Position numbers and translations under genes: made by a program
From: Diospyros lotus
Lineage: Eukaryota; Streptophyta; Magnoliopsida; Ericales; Ebenaceae
Assembly: GCF_014633365.1 (NCBI RefSeq)
Contig: NC_068349.1
Coordinates: forward strand, 31,448,753-31,512,752
DNA: 64,000 bases
Direction of reading: 5' to 3'
The notes under the pieces: generated by a model
Told to the model about the DNA's origin: nothing
Databases searched by the model: none
Seen by the model: the letters and a program-made list of their open reading frames with translations, nothing else
Shown here: positions 37,132 through 48,351 of the stretch, one piece after another
Layout of the letters: every line of letters begins with the position of its first letter
Numbering within the stretch: the stretch's first letter is position 1

Positions 37132-37710
37132 TTATTTCTGTTTTAAAGTTGGATGTTTTTGAATTTATTGTAAAGTTTGGATTTGGTCGTTTTAGTTTAT
37201 TTAAGAATGTTATAATTGTTGGTTCTAGTGTTCTTATTGATGGTTTATATAAATTGAGACTTGATAATGTTTTTGCTAATTCCCTACTTATTGTGCATCA
37301 TAACATTGGAATTAAACGTAGCATGTTGAATGAAAATTCTACCTACTTGTGGCATAAACATTTAGGTTATATCAAAAGAAAAGATAATGGGATTAGTAAT
37401 TAATGAAATTTTACCTAATTTGGACTTTATTGATCTCGGAATGTGTGTAGATTGCATTAAAGGTAAGCAAATCAAACACAATATGAAACAAGCTACAAGT
37501 AACCGTCTTCTTGAAGCTTTACACACTGGCATTTGTGGACTTTTTGACACTCCAACTCATAATGGAGAGAAATATTTCATCACATTTATAAATGACTTTT
37601 CACGTTATGATTATGTTTATTTACTTCATGAGAAATTTGAATCAATAGATTCTCTTGAGGCTTGCATAAAGAAGGTGATAGGTCTTAATTTTATACATAT
37701 TTTTATGTAA
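37132..37710 (+). pseudogene. Copia GAG-pre-integrase and integrase N-terminal part
   Basis: Frames 37149-37403 and 37387-37710 give LIDGLYKLRLD, YLWHKHLGYI, CVDCIKGKQIKHN, HTGICGLFDTP, GEKYFITFINDFSRYDYVYL, i.e. the pre-integrase H-x3-H...C-x2-C region and the first catalytic Asp region of the copia integrase. One frameshift separates them. Homology stops at 37681 where another element begins. Confidence 0.88.
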
Positions 37711-38630
37711 ATCCAGTCTTAACTTTATGCAATATTTCATACTTAAAGTGTGAGTTTATACGGATTTTACATAATTTGAATATCTTTTTGTAGGAATCAG
37801 GTAAAGGAGATAAATTCAAGAAGTTGGACTCTAAAGAAGATATTTTTGATTAATTTATAATTTATAATTTTAATTTTGATATTATAAATTAATTGAAAAT
37901 TAATTGATAAATTAATATTAAAGAATTTAAAGGAGGAGGCAGCAGCAATTGGAGGCATTGATTTGGAGGAGAATTGCAATTGAAGGAGAATTCTAATTAG
38001 AGGAGGAAGTAAGGAATATATATATATATATATGTATAATATTGCAAAGGGAAAGAAAAGAGGAAGATAATTGGGGGGGGGGGGGGGGAGGGTGAAGCGA
38101 AAGCGGTAAGGATGAAGCGGAAATTGAAGACTAGAGCGATGGAATTAAGAAGAGATTGGAAGTGATAGACGGAATGAGAGGAAGTAGAAATTGAAGAATT
38201 GGAATTAGAAGGGGAGGAATTGGAGGGAGCAGGAGGTGCACAACAATAAGTCGCAAGGCAATGGCCCACGTACAAGTTTGGCAGAAGCACACGCAAGGTG
38301 GCGAACACAGCTAAGAAGGAGACGATAACAGGCAAATCCAACACCTAAATCTATTCCAAATCTGGGCTAGGGAGCTTGTTTCTTCTTCTTTCTCATTTAA
38401 TTAATTTCTTTATGCTCCAACCTTTACTTTGATTTGCTGTCTAAATAAATTTTATTTTATTATTTTAATTAATTAATTTAATTTAATTCTCAATATTTGA
38501 TAGGTTTAACTTAAAATAGGTAATTCCACAATTTCAGTTGTTAAATAGGTTAGTCCTTGATAGGTTGATACTTGGACTCATATCCATTATATTACTTGAT
38601 ACGTACTAGTATACTTGTTAGGTGTTAAGC
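37682..38630 (+). mobile_element. Non-autonomous element E1 (candidate DNA transposon)
   Basis: It interrupts the copia integrase frame. Flanks AAGGTGATAG and AGGTTGAGAG look like a decayed duplication of about 9-10 bp. Its beginning (ATTTTATACATATTTTTATG...TTTACATAATTTGAATCT-like) and its end (ACTAGTATACTTGTTAGGTG) match, inverted, the two ends of the element at 46191-47540. Inside is a purine-rich core, (TA)n at 38019-38033 and a G tract at 38073-38088. No coding domain. The class is not settled; a Mutator-like derivative would fit the flank length. Confidence 0.6.
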
Positions 38631-39000
38631 GATCAGGAGGTTGAGAGGTAAATAGATAGAAAAATAAAAGTTATCAATTTTGATAGAGGTAGTGAGTATT
38701 ATAGAAAGTATGAGTCAAGTCAATGTCTGGGTACATTTGCTAAACTTCTCAAAAGTCATGGCATATGTGCATAATATACTATGTTAGGCACACTACAGCA
38801 AAATGGTGTAGCAGAACGGTGTAATCAAACATTAATGGATATGGTTGGAAACATGATGAGTAACTCTTTGTTACCCAAGCTGTTGTGGATGTATGAGCTC
38901 AAAACTGTAACATATTTGTTGAATAAGATTTCTAGTAAGGCAGTTCAAAAGACACCTTTTGAACTGTGGACATGAAGGAAACCTAGTTTAAGGCACTTGC
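38631..39000 (+). pseudogene. Copia integrase C-terminal half
   Basis: Read-through of stops gives FDRGSEYYRKYE, then GTLQQNGVAERCNQTLMDMV (the conserved G-T-P-Q-Q-N-G-V-A-E-R-x-N block with the catalytic Glu), LLWMYELKTVTYLLNK and KTPFELWT. An open piece lies at 38781-38975. It is the direct continuation of 37681 once E1 is removed. Confidence 0.88.
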
Positions 39001-39129
39001 ATGTTTGGGTTGCCCAATGGAAGCGAGAATATAGATAGTGGTAACTCGATTAACTTGATATACTGGAATTATTTTGAAAAATGAACATCTCCATAGATTA
39101 CTTGAGGCCAATCCACTCTTCCTTATTCA

Positions 39130-40382
39130 GCTTCACACGGGAGTCGATCCCCATAGTTGGAGTAATACAGCTGGTAATCACTTTGGGGACAAAACCTTTG
39201 AGCACCACTAGGTAGGCCAACCTCATGATAATAAAAACACCTTCGTCAACATACTATGTCATGTTGGGGCATCCACTTTTGAATGACATAAGTGTAATGA
39301 TATCTTCAGGGTACCTGCTAATGAAGTTCTCGATAACTAATGAGATTGGACAAGTTTGAGGAGACCAAAAAAAGTAACATAATTACTATATATCCTCTAC
39401 AAAGAAGAAGGATACAGTAGAGACTCTCACTATTGTTGAACAACCCATCAACAAGCCCCAACCAATACCTTTATATGAGGGAGATGCAAAAAAAGTGGTC
39501 TATGTTGGAAGCCAACTATTAAAGGGAACCAAGGAAAAAATTATGAAGTGTTTAAGAGAAAACATAGATATTTTCACCTGGAAGCCGAAAGACATGCCTA
39601 GGATAAGTCCAAGAGTAATCTCCCATCGTCTGAATGTGAACTCCCAAAAGATTCGTATCCACTTCCCCAAATTGATAAGCTGGTTGATGAGATATTTGGG
39701 TATGAGCTACTAAGTTTTTTGGATGCTTTTTTAAATTACCACAAAATCATGATGTACCCATTGGAGGTTGAAAAAATTACCTTTATTACAGAAAGAATGA
39801 CATATTGCTACAGAATTATACCATTTGGATTGAAGAATGCTAGAGATACATATTAGAGTATGGTGAATAAAGTCTTCAAAGACCTATTGGGAAACACTAT
39901 GATGGCATATGTGGATGATATGATAATAAAAAGCAAAAGCAGCGAGTTCCATGCTAAAAAGTTAATGAAAACCTTCAATGTGCTTCAAGAAAAAGTGTTC
40001 GTTTGGGGTGCAATCAGGGAAATTCCTAGACTACATGATAGCCCAGTGAGGCATCTAAGAAAATCGGGAGAAAATACAAGCAATCCACAACATGAAACCC
40101 TCGACGTCAATCAAGGAAGTTCAAAGGCTGACAGGAAGGCTTGTTGCTCTTAACATATTCTTGTCAAAGTTAGGGAAAAAGATTTTGCCCTTCTTTCAAA
40201 CCCTACAGGCAGGGAAGAATTTCAAGTGGATGGATGAATGCCAAAAGGCCTTTGAGGCGCTAAAAGAGTATATGAAGGAAGTTTCATTATTAACAAGGCC
40301 TGAAACTGGAGAACCCCTATTCATGTATCTAGGGGTGAGCGAAATTGTGGTCAATGCAGTCCTACTAAGAAAGAATGAATAG
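39130..40382 (+). pseudogene. Ty3/gypsy protease, reverse transcriptase and RNase H start
   Basis: The protease tail reads YYVMLGHPLLND...LLMKF...GQV-GDQKK. It is followed by DIFTWKPKDMPRISP and ISHRLNVN at the RT start. RT fingers are eroded, but YVDDMIIKSK with the catalytic Y-V-D-D is intact (about 39907-39936). VQRLTGRLVALNIFLSK, FKWMDECQKAFEALKEYM, LTRPETGEPLFMYLGVS mark the RT thumb and RNase H start. Frameshifts and stops at several points exclude a working polyprotein. Confidence 0.9.
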
Positions 40383-42403
40383 AAAGATCAACCCATATAT
40401 TACATCAGCAAAGTCCTTTAAGGAGCTAAAACTAGATACCCCCATACCGAAAGAGTAGCTTTGGCTAATAACATCTCGAAAGTTGTGACCCTATTTTCAA
40501 GCCCATTCTATCAAAGTCCTAATCAATCAACCACTTTGATAGATCTTGTAGAAACTAGAATGTTCTAGAAGATTCACCAAATTAACCATAGAATTGGGAG
40601 AATACAACATCGACTTCCAGCCTTGACAAGCCATCAAGGGCCAGGCCTTGACAGATTTCATAGTAGAGTGCATGCATGAATGACGGTAATAAAAAATAGA
40701 CCATGGTGAGTGGAAGCTATTTGTAGATGGGGTGTCGAGCTTACAAGGAAGTGGAGCTGGAGTAGTACTAATATCTCCAGTGGGGGATGTTCTCAAATAC
40801 TCGCTACGTTTCACCTTTAACAAGTTCCAATCACATCGTAGAATATGAGTCTTGAATAGCTAGAATGAACTTGGCTAGGAAAATGGAAGAAGATAGGCTG
40901 GTGGTGTACTGTGATTCTTAACTAGTGGCGTAGCAGTTTCAAGGGTAGTACGAAGCTAGAGAGCCGTCGATGGCACAATATTTGCTAAAAGTTAGAAGCT
41001 TGGCACAACCATTTAAGGAATTCCAACTAGTAGAGATCAATTAGGCATCAAATAGTCATGTTGATGCTTTATCAAAACTGGCTACAACCAGGGAAACAAG
41101 CAGATGAGAAGTATTTGTGGAAACCCTCCAAAATCCTAGTATCAAAGAGCAAGAGGTCCCAGCTATAGAAGTCAACAACGATTAAAAAACCCTTATACAA
41201 AAATTCCTGAGGACGGGATAACTTCTTATTGATCCCACTGCCATGAGATAGACAAAGGTTAGGGGCGCCAAGTTCACCATAATCAATGGAACATTATACA
41301 AAAATGCCTTCATGACACCCTTGTTTAAATGCTTAGGCTTACAAGAAGCTGAGCATGCTCTAAATGAAACACATGAGGAATATGTGGAGAACACCTCGGA
41401 GCGAGGGCATTGAAAGCTAAAGTACTTCGGGCAAGATTCTTCTGGTTGACATTGTAGAAAGATGCACTTGAAAAGGTCAGAAAATGCGATAGATGTAACT
41501 GGCATGCACTCGTCTCGACTAGTGGTGAAACAATTTCAGGCGTAGTACGAAGCTAGAAAGCCGTCGATGGCACATTATTTGCTAAAAGTTAAAAGTTTGG
41601 CACAACCATTTAAGGAATTATAGTTGGTACGGATCAATCAAGTATCAAATATTCATGCTAATGCTTTGTCAAAACTAGCTACAACCAGGGAAATCAACGG
41701 ACGAAAGGTATTTGTGGAAACACTTCAGAAGCCCAGTATCGAAGAGTAAGAGATCCTAGCCATATAAGTCAACAACGATTTGAGAACCCCTGTACAAAAA
41801 TTCCTGAGGTCAGGATCACTTCCTACCGATCCCACTATCGTGAGACATACAAAGGTTAGGGGTGGTAGGTTCACCATAATTAATGGAACGTTGTACAAAA
41901 GTGCCTTCACAACATCCTTGTTGAATTGCTTAGGCCCTCAAGAAGCTGAGTATGCACTGAATGAAACACATGAGGGGTCTAGTCTATGACAATCACGGCT
42001 ATACAACATATCTATTAGTCTACGCCTTTCGCGTAATGGGGATTGGACATCCTAGGTCCTTTTCCACAAGCAACGAGCCAAAGAAAGTTCCTTATGGTTG
42101 CCATCAATTATTTTATCAAATGGGTGGAAGCGGAAGCACTAGCCTCGATTACAAAAAAAAAGAAAAGAAAAAGGTGGAAGCAATGGTATGGAAGGACATT
42201 ATATATTGATTAAGTGTGCCCTAGATTATCAACACCAATCACAACAAATAATTTAACTGTGAAGCGTTCAAAGCATTCTGTAGGAACCTTGGGATTCAGC
42301 TAAGGATAGCCTCGGTAGCATACCCACAAGCCAATGGGCAAATGAAGGTTAGCAACAGAACTATCCTGCATGGTTTAAAGACATGACTTGATAATGCGAA
42401 GGG
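40383..42403 (+). pseudogene. Ty3/gypsy RNase H and integrase N-terminal remnants, with a 597-bp tandem duplication
   Basis: Partial matches read YYISKVL, TRYPHTERVALA and FVDGVSSLQGSGAGVVL-like residues (about 40720-40780), then an integrase N-terminal region TLYKSAFTTSLLNCLGPQEAEYALNETHEG (shown here in parts: NCLGPQEAEYALNE). Units 40921-41517 and 41518 to about 41980 are diverged copies, so the RNase H end and integrase start occur twice. The integrase core follows to 42403 and is cut by a solo LTR. Confidence 0.82.
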
Positions 42404-44134
42404 TGTTAGTGTTGTGTGCCCTAATGCTAGATTTGGATGACATTTAGTGGGTTTGTAACTGAACACATTTATTGTGTCTTTGTATATATTAATAAAAGGT
42501 AGGTTTTCTTCATTCGTAAGCTCTCCAATTCAATATATGAATGAGTCCCTAGATATTCTGTTTAAGAATCTTATTCTCAAGATGTTGAGATTGTGTGACA
42601 GGATTCTCTAGTAACAAGATATCTTAAACTATTTCTAGTCCATAGATTCTTTGGAAGGGGACTTCGATTAGTCGAGTATAGATTAGCACAAGGTTTAATA
42701 CCGCGTTTAATATGACTTAATGATGGAAGGGTGGTGTCTCACAAGCCATATGACATGGGGATGTCACTAGTAGACCTATGGGTGGTTGTTGGGGAACAAC
42801 CAGTCGAATGTGACGCCAATAGCTGACCACGTGACATGGTGGGTAATGGTCAGGTCGTCAGGTTGTGATGGTGTGTTGATCCTTAGGCTTAAACTAGGAT
42901 GGTTGTTTTGTGTATTGGTGTGTGGGATTTGCTAATGACATGAACCATCTAATTGAGAGGTGGGAACATTTATCTATGTGATTCCATATTACTGGTATAT
43001 GGAGACAAGTGTCGGGGATAGGTTCCGTCACCCTCATCGATATTTGATGGGGTGACCATCCTATGTGATCTATTGTTAGTGTGACAAGATAGTCCCTAGT
43101 TAGGGCAGATTAACTATCAAGAAATGATTTTCCTGAGGTGTTATCTAGTCACATTAACGAGATTAGACACATAGTTATTGAGCTTGTGAGTTTATCACTC
43201 CATGGCTTTCGCTCAATTAGAATGTTAGGTGATGGAAGGATTATAGTACACAGTAATCGTCATCCATAATAGGTTCATTTGAAGTGAGATTTCACTGGCA
43301 CCTATATTGTCCTAAGCCGCTATTAGGCGATTCTCAGGAATCCTCAAATTGTCCTCGAGATATGAAGGGATTTTGGTGATGGGTCAAGGTATTGGCCGGT
43401 ACCAAAATGGGTTTCGGTGCTATTTGATTGCTAGTTGGTAGTGAACCTAGAAAGTCACAGACCATATATTGTTGCGTTTGGTATCGACATTGTGTGCTCA
43501 GAGCATCTCACAGATTGGATGGTCAAAAGTTGACTAGCAGATTGTGAGAGTCGAGTTTTACGGGCAACGAGAGTCAACTCTCCATGTGGAGAGTCAACTC
43601 TCGTCACCACTCAACTAGCCCAATTGAGAACCACGTGGCACAAAATTGGAGAGGGTTGGGGGCTTGGCGGTGGCTGATTTCGGGAAGAATAAAATTAAAG
43701 AAGCAATTTTATTACTTGCACATGACTTTTTCTTCTTCTTCATTTGCTTTGTCTGTAATTTTTGTTGTTGTACGTTATGAAATTAATTTGCTTGAGGGTC
43801 ATGCGAGAATTTGAGACATAAGTAAGGGTAATACGAGGAACCTCTGTGTCTAGCAAAAGAAGAGGTGATCAGAACTGTACTAGACAACGTACTAGGTGTG
43901 GATGGACTAGGATCACCACAACCTGAGATAGATACAGTCTTAGTACATAAATCAGTTTTGTACTCCATTCCTACATCGAACTACAAGTTTGTGTTTATAT
44001 ATGTTCATGTGATGAATATGCGTGTTACTTAAATATCCAACCTAAGTATGGCTTGTGTATGATTAATTCTGCTATGTATATGATACACATAAAATTTTTA
44101 TTTTTATCCATACTGCCGTATGATATTTCCTTCA
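42404..44134 (+). mobile_element. Solo LTR family B (TSD AAGGG)
   Basis: TGTTAGTGTTGTGTGCCC to TATTTCCTTCA, 1731 bp, flanked by AAGGG at 42399-42403 and 44135-44139. Excision rejoins the gypsy integrase reading at LDNAKG. A related LTR in inverted orientation lies at about 45720-48351. No coding content; open frames at 43584 and 43783 are not conserved. Confidence 0.92.
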
Positions 44135-44460
44135 AAGGGTGCCTAGGTAGATGAGTTGCCATCAATCCTTTAGGCATATCGAACTATGGGCAGAGTCTCC
44201 ACTGGAAAGATTAGGGAGACACCATCTAATTTGGTTTATGGAATGGAAGCATTGATTCTTGTAGAAATTTGAGTTGAATCTCCTCGATGGAGTAATTTTG
44301 ATGAGTAAGAGAATGATGCCACACTAGTTGAAAATCTAGATCTGATTGATGAGAAAAAAGAGCAAGCAACCCTCAAGATGGTTGCCTATTTATGAAGAAT
44401 GTCTAACTACTACAATTTGAGGGTCAAAACATGACCATTATTCGAGGGAGACCTCGTGTT
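44135..44460 (+). pseudogene. Ty3/gypsy integrase C-terminal part
   Basis: Continuous with 42403 after removal of the solo LTR. Readable motifs are NLVYGMEALI (for the usual L-V-Y-G-x-E-A-V-I-P), ENLDLIDEKKEQATLKMVAY and RMSNYYNLRVK, then a GDLVLQKA-like segment. This is the end of Tat-type integrase. Several stops. Confidence 0.87.
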
Positions 44461-44821
44461 ACAAAAGGCTGTAATCATAAATGCACTTCGAGAGGAAGGA
44501 AAGCTACAAGCCAATTGAGAAAAGTCATACAAAATCATAAAAATGATTGGGCCAAACACATGCATCTTACAGACGCTGTAATAAGGCAATATCGATAAAA
44601 CATGGAACACCAACCATTTGAAATTATATCTTTCTCCTAACATGTAAGAATAGCTCTTTAGGGAAGTAAGATATAACTTTAATTGTAATAAATGGACACC
44701 TAAAATCATTTGTGGATGTACGCAACGTTTGCTAAATCATGTAAATTTTTGGTCTTGTGGGTCTCTTTTCTTGTGTGTGTGATTTGTTGAGTAGGAAAAA
44801 ATAGCTAAATATAGATAATCT

Positions 44822-45310
44822 TCATGAAAAAATTGTTAAGCTGTTCAGGGGTCACAAATGTCGACAGATGAACAACTTGCCTCAAACACATGATGCTTAT
44901 GAAAAAACCACTAAAATGTTTGGAGAGGGCTCATGAAAAATTTGTTAAGATGTTCGGGAGTCACAAGCATCGACAGATGAAAAACTCACCTCGAATACAC
45001 ATTGCTTATGAAAAAATAGTTAAGATTTTTGGGGGTCTCTAGCGTTGACAAATGAAAGACTTGCCCCGAACACATGCGGCTCATGAAAAAATCGTTAAGA
45101 TGTTTGAGGGTCATTAGCTTCGACGAACAAAAGACTCATCCCGAACACAATCGACTCATGAAAAACCATTAAGATGTTTGAGGGTCACTAGTGTCAACAA
45201 ATGAAAGACTCACCTTGAACACACGCGGCTCATGAAAAAATTGTTAGATGTTCAGGGGTCACTAGAATTGATAGACGAAAAACTCGCCCTAAACACACAT
45301 GGCTCATGAA
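44822..45310 (+). repeat. 75-bp minisatellite in the gypsy 3' region
   Basis: CTCATGAAAAAATTGTTAAG-like starts recur with ATG at 44824, 44899, 44933, 45008, 45083, 45158, 45232 and 45306, i.e. spacing 75, 34, 75, 75, 75, 74, 74. The second unit is truncated to 34 bp. Units share GTTAAGATGTT, GGGGTCAC, GTCGACA-ATGAAA and GACT-GCC-CGAACACA. Tandem arrays between integrase and the 3' LTR are known from Tat/Ogre elements. Confidence 0.92.
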
Positions 45311-45719
45311 AAGACAGAAAGACTAGGGAGCGCCAGAATGATTTTCCTAACAACATGGACAACACCTATAAAGTCGTTCGATAGAACCAATTCTCCCAAA
45401 TGACTAGGGAACAATAGCTGCCAATGGGCATACACATGCACACACCAACAAAATAGTAAAGATAAAAAAAACACATCATCCATGAGGAAATCATTACAAC
45501 AAAAAGACATTACATCAAAAGCATTCATAGTACATGGAAAAATGTCAAATACTAGCTAGTGTACAAGCTAATGTGTAGAAAAAGTGCATACAACCAAAGA
45601 ACAAAGAAAACAAGTTAGTCATTGGAAGAAACCAAGCATAAATATGGGGATACCAAAGGAGTAGGGTCGTCGGTAGGCTCAAGGATGCTCGAACTGCTCT
45701 CATATGGCTCCCAAAGGTC

Positions 45720-48351
45720 GGTCAAGTTCTCTAGATGGGGAGTCGACTGCTTTGGTAGTTGACTCTCTAAATGGAGCAGTCGACTTTATTGTTATTTCTA
45801 GAAGAAATCGTAGCCTGATCCACTAGCAATTAGTGAACCGAAATTGACTCATTAATAGTTAATTAACCACCGCCATTAACACTTAATGGCACATCCAAAA
45901 CCACCATTAACAATTAATGATGTCCGAGACACAATAAGGTGCATAGTGTCGATACTAGAAGCCATGTTATATGGTGTGTGACTTTCTAGGTTCATCGCCC
46001 ATTAACAAACATATAGCACCAAAAGCCGTTTGCCATCAGTCAAAACACCTTTACCTATCACAAGAATCTCTCCATGTTCCGGTGACAATTTAAAAGACCT
46101 TGAGAAATGCCTAGTAGTGGTCTAGGACAATATAGACGATTACTGTATACTATAATCCTTTCGTTACTCAATATCCTAACCAACGAGAAAGATGTGTGAT
46201 TTATGCACAATTAGCAAGTGTACCCTAGTCAAATATGTATATAGTGATGAAAAGAATGTCGATCCCACAACGACTATATCACAATACCAAAACAATTTTA
46301 ACTTAACCTAAGTTGAACTAATTAATTAATTGGATGAATAAAAAGGAAAATAAATGGAGAACTAAATTCTTTATGAGAAAAAAAAAAACTAATTAATGAA
46401 TGTGACTAGGGTTTAGATTTCATTTAATCTAGGTTATGTAATTGTCTATTCAACTCGATTTAAAACCAAAAATACCCTTACAGTATTTTAAATTATCTGT
46501 ATGTGATGATGGATTTTTCTCAATTAATTAATAAGTTTTCTCAAGTCATATTAATCCTTTATTAATTCAATTTCACCATTAAATTTTTTAGAGGATGTCA
46601 AAAGAATAAATAAGCATTAAATTGTTTGAAAACCTCTAATCTCGGAAGGGGATTTGACTTACTAAGTTTCCTTGATTCCCACACATGAGCTAATCATTTC
46701 TCAATATCATTGTCAATCATGTGATTTATATTGTCTATGGATCTAATTTATAACAATTTTTTAGTCAGTCATGTATAAATTATTAAATCATTAAAATGTG
46801 GCCAATCTTTTAAAGCATTAAGCACAACAATATAAATTCCTCATGCAAATAATAATCGAGTTTTGAATCAAACTAAACAAATAATAACATAATCCTAGAA
46901 TTAAAATCCATCCAAACCCTAGCTAAAACAATTTAGCCAGACATAATTAAAATAAAAATTGAAAGTTGAATGAAGAAGAGGAGCTCCCTGCCGAGATCTA
47001 TTCTGGAATAGATTTGGGTCGGACAGATTGGATCGCATTCGCTTGTTGCTGCACATTTGCGTCTCCGTGTTGTTGCTTTTACATGAGGCGGATTTGCATT
47101 GGCTAGTGCATTCTCCATTCTTCTCTTCCCTCTTCTGCCTCCAATCTTCCTTTAATTTATTTCTGCCGCTTGCATCTTCTCTGCAACCACAAATTGCTCC
47201 CCCTTCCAATCCAATCCTTTTACATTATTATATATATATATATGTAGAGCATGCCAACCCTAGCCCTTCTCCAATTGCTTCTAATTGTTGTTGCCTTCTC
47301 ATATTAATTATTAATTCTTTAATTATATTATAATATTAATTTTAACATTAACATTAACATTATAAATTAATTTATAATATCTTTTTTATTCCAATTTTTT
47401 GAAATTAATTTTCTTTGCTTGCTTCTTATAAAAAGAGATTCAAATTATGTAAAATCCATATAACACACATTTTAAGTAGAAAAAATAGTATAAAGTTAAG
47501 ATGTAAATTAGATAAAAAAATATGAATGCAATTAATCCCTATCAGAGAGTCATGGAATGATAAACTCATAAACTCAGTAACGATGTATCCGATCTTATTA
47601 GCGTGACTAGATGACACCTCATGAAACAATTCTTGATTAATCATACTGTCTTAGCTAAAGAGTTTCTTGTCACATTAGTAGTAGACCAAATAGGATGTTC
47701 ACCTCATCAATGACGATGAGAGTGATAGATCCCATCCCTAAACACATGTCTCCGTGTATCAAGTATACAAAACTATATAGATAAACGTTCCCACCTCGCA
47801 ATTGGATCGTTCGACGTATTAGTAAATCCCACACACTAATACACAAGATAGCTATGTCAGTTCAAGTCTAAAGACCAATACAACAATTGCAACTCGATGA
47901 CAAAATAATTATCCACAGTGCTATGTGATCAGTCATTAATGTCACATTCAGTGCGTTGTTCTCCAACAACCACTCACGAGTTTACTAGAGACATCCCCAT
48001 GTCCTGTGGTATGTGAATCACCACCCCTAACGTTAATATCTCATACTAATCAAGGTAGTAAACATCGTGTCAGTTCATAATCGATTAATCAGAGTTTCCA
48101 TCAGATTAATCAAATGACCAAGAATAGTTAAGAAATCCCATTACTAGAGAATCATGTCATATATTCTTAACATGTTAAGAATAAGACTCTCAATACATGA
48201 AATCTAGGGACTCATTCATATAACAAACTGGAGAGTTTAATAAATGATGATAAACTTGTTTTTTTATTAATAATATTCAAAGATGCATCACATGTATTAA
48301 TTATATATGCCAAACACCATCTAAGTCTAGCATTAGGGTACATCACTAACA
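45720..48351 (-). mobile_element. LTR family B relative in inverted orientation, interrupted by E2
   Basis: The reverse complement of 45930-46190 plus 47540-48351 aligns with 42404-43510 of the solo LTR, down to the terminal TGTTAGTGATGTACCCTAATG (rc of 48331-48351). The left end is not clear: the sequence near 45720-45930 no longer aligns, and no matching target duplication is seen. It sits in the non-coding tail of the gypsy element. Confidence 0.75.
46191..47540 (-). mobile_element. Non-autonomous element E2, sister of E1
   Basis: It splits the inverted LTR: the sequence CTATAATCC...ACGAGAAAG before it and CAGAGAGTCATGG after it are adjacent in the solo LTR at 43185-43230. Its reverse complement starts ATTAATTGCATTCATATTTTTT and ends with GGTACACTTGCTAATTGTGC, matching E1 at both ends. 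It also has a (TA)n tract at 47231-47243 at the same relative place as in E1. No coding domain. Flanking repeats GAGAAAG and CAGAGAG are imperfect. Confidence 0.65.

Larger units (their letters stand above)
33680..39010 (+). mobile_element. Decayed plus-strand Ty1/copia retrotransposon, split by two insertions
   Basis: Gag, zinc knuckle and protease (33710-34733), pre-integrase and integrase (37132-37681) and the integrase C-terminal half (38631-39000) read in order on the plus strand. The first gap is exactly a solo LTR with TSD TTATT (34734-37131). The second is a non-autonomous element (about 37682-38630). Stops are frequent. RT and RNase H are missing: the sequence changes to Ty3/gypsy after about 39010. 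LTRs were not identified. Confidence 0.85.

Noticed and set aside
37997..38344. 115-codon frame on the minus strand, Ser/Pro-rich
   Set aside because: It is inside the E1 element and made of low-complexity purine-rich sequence. It is not shared in frame with E2.
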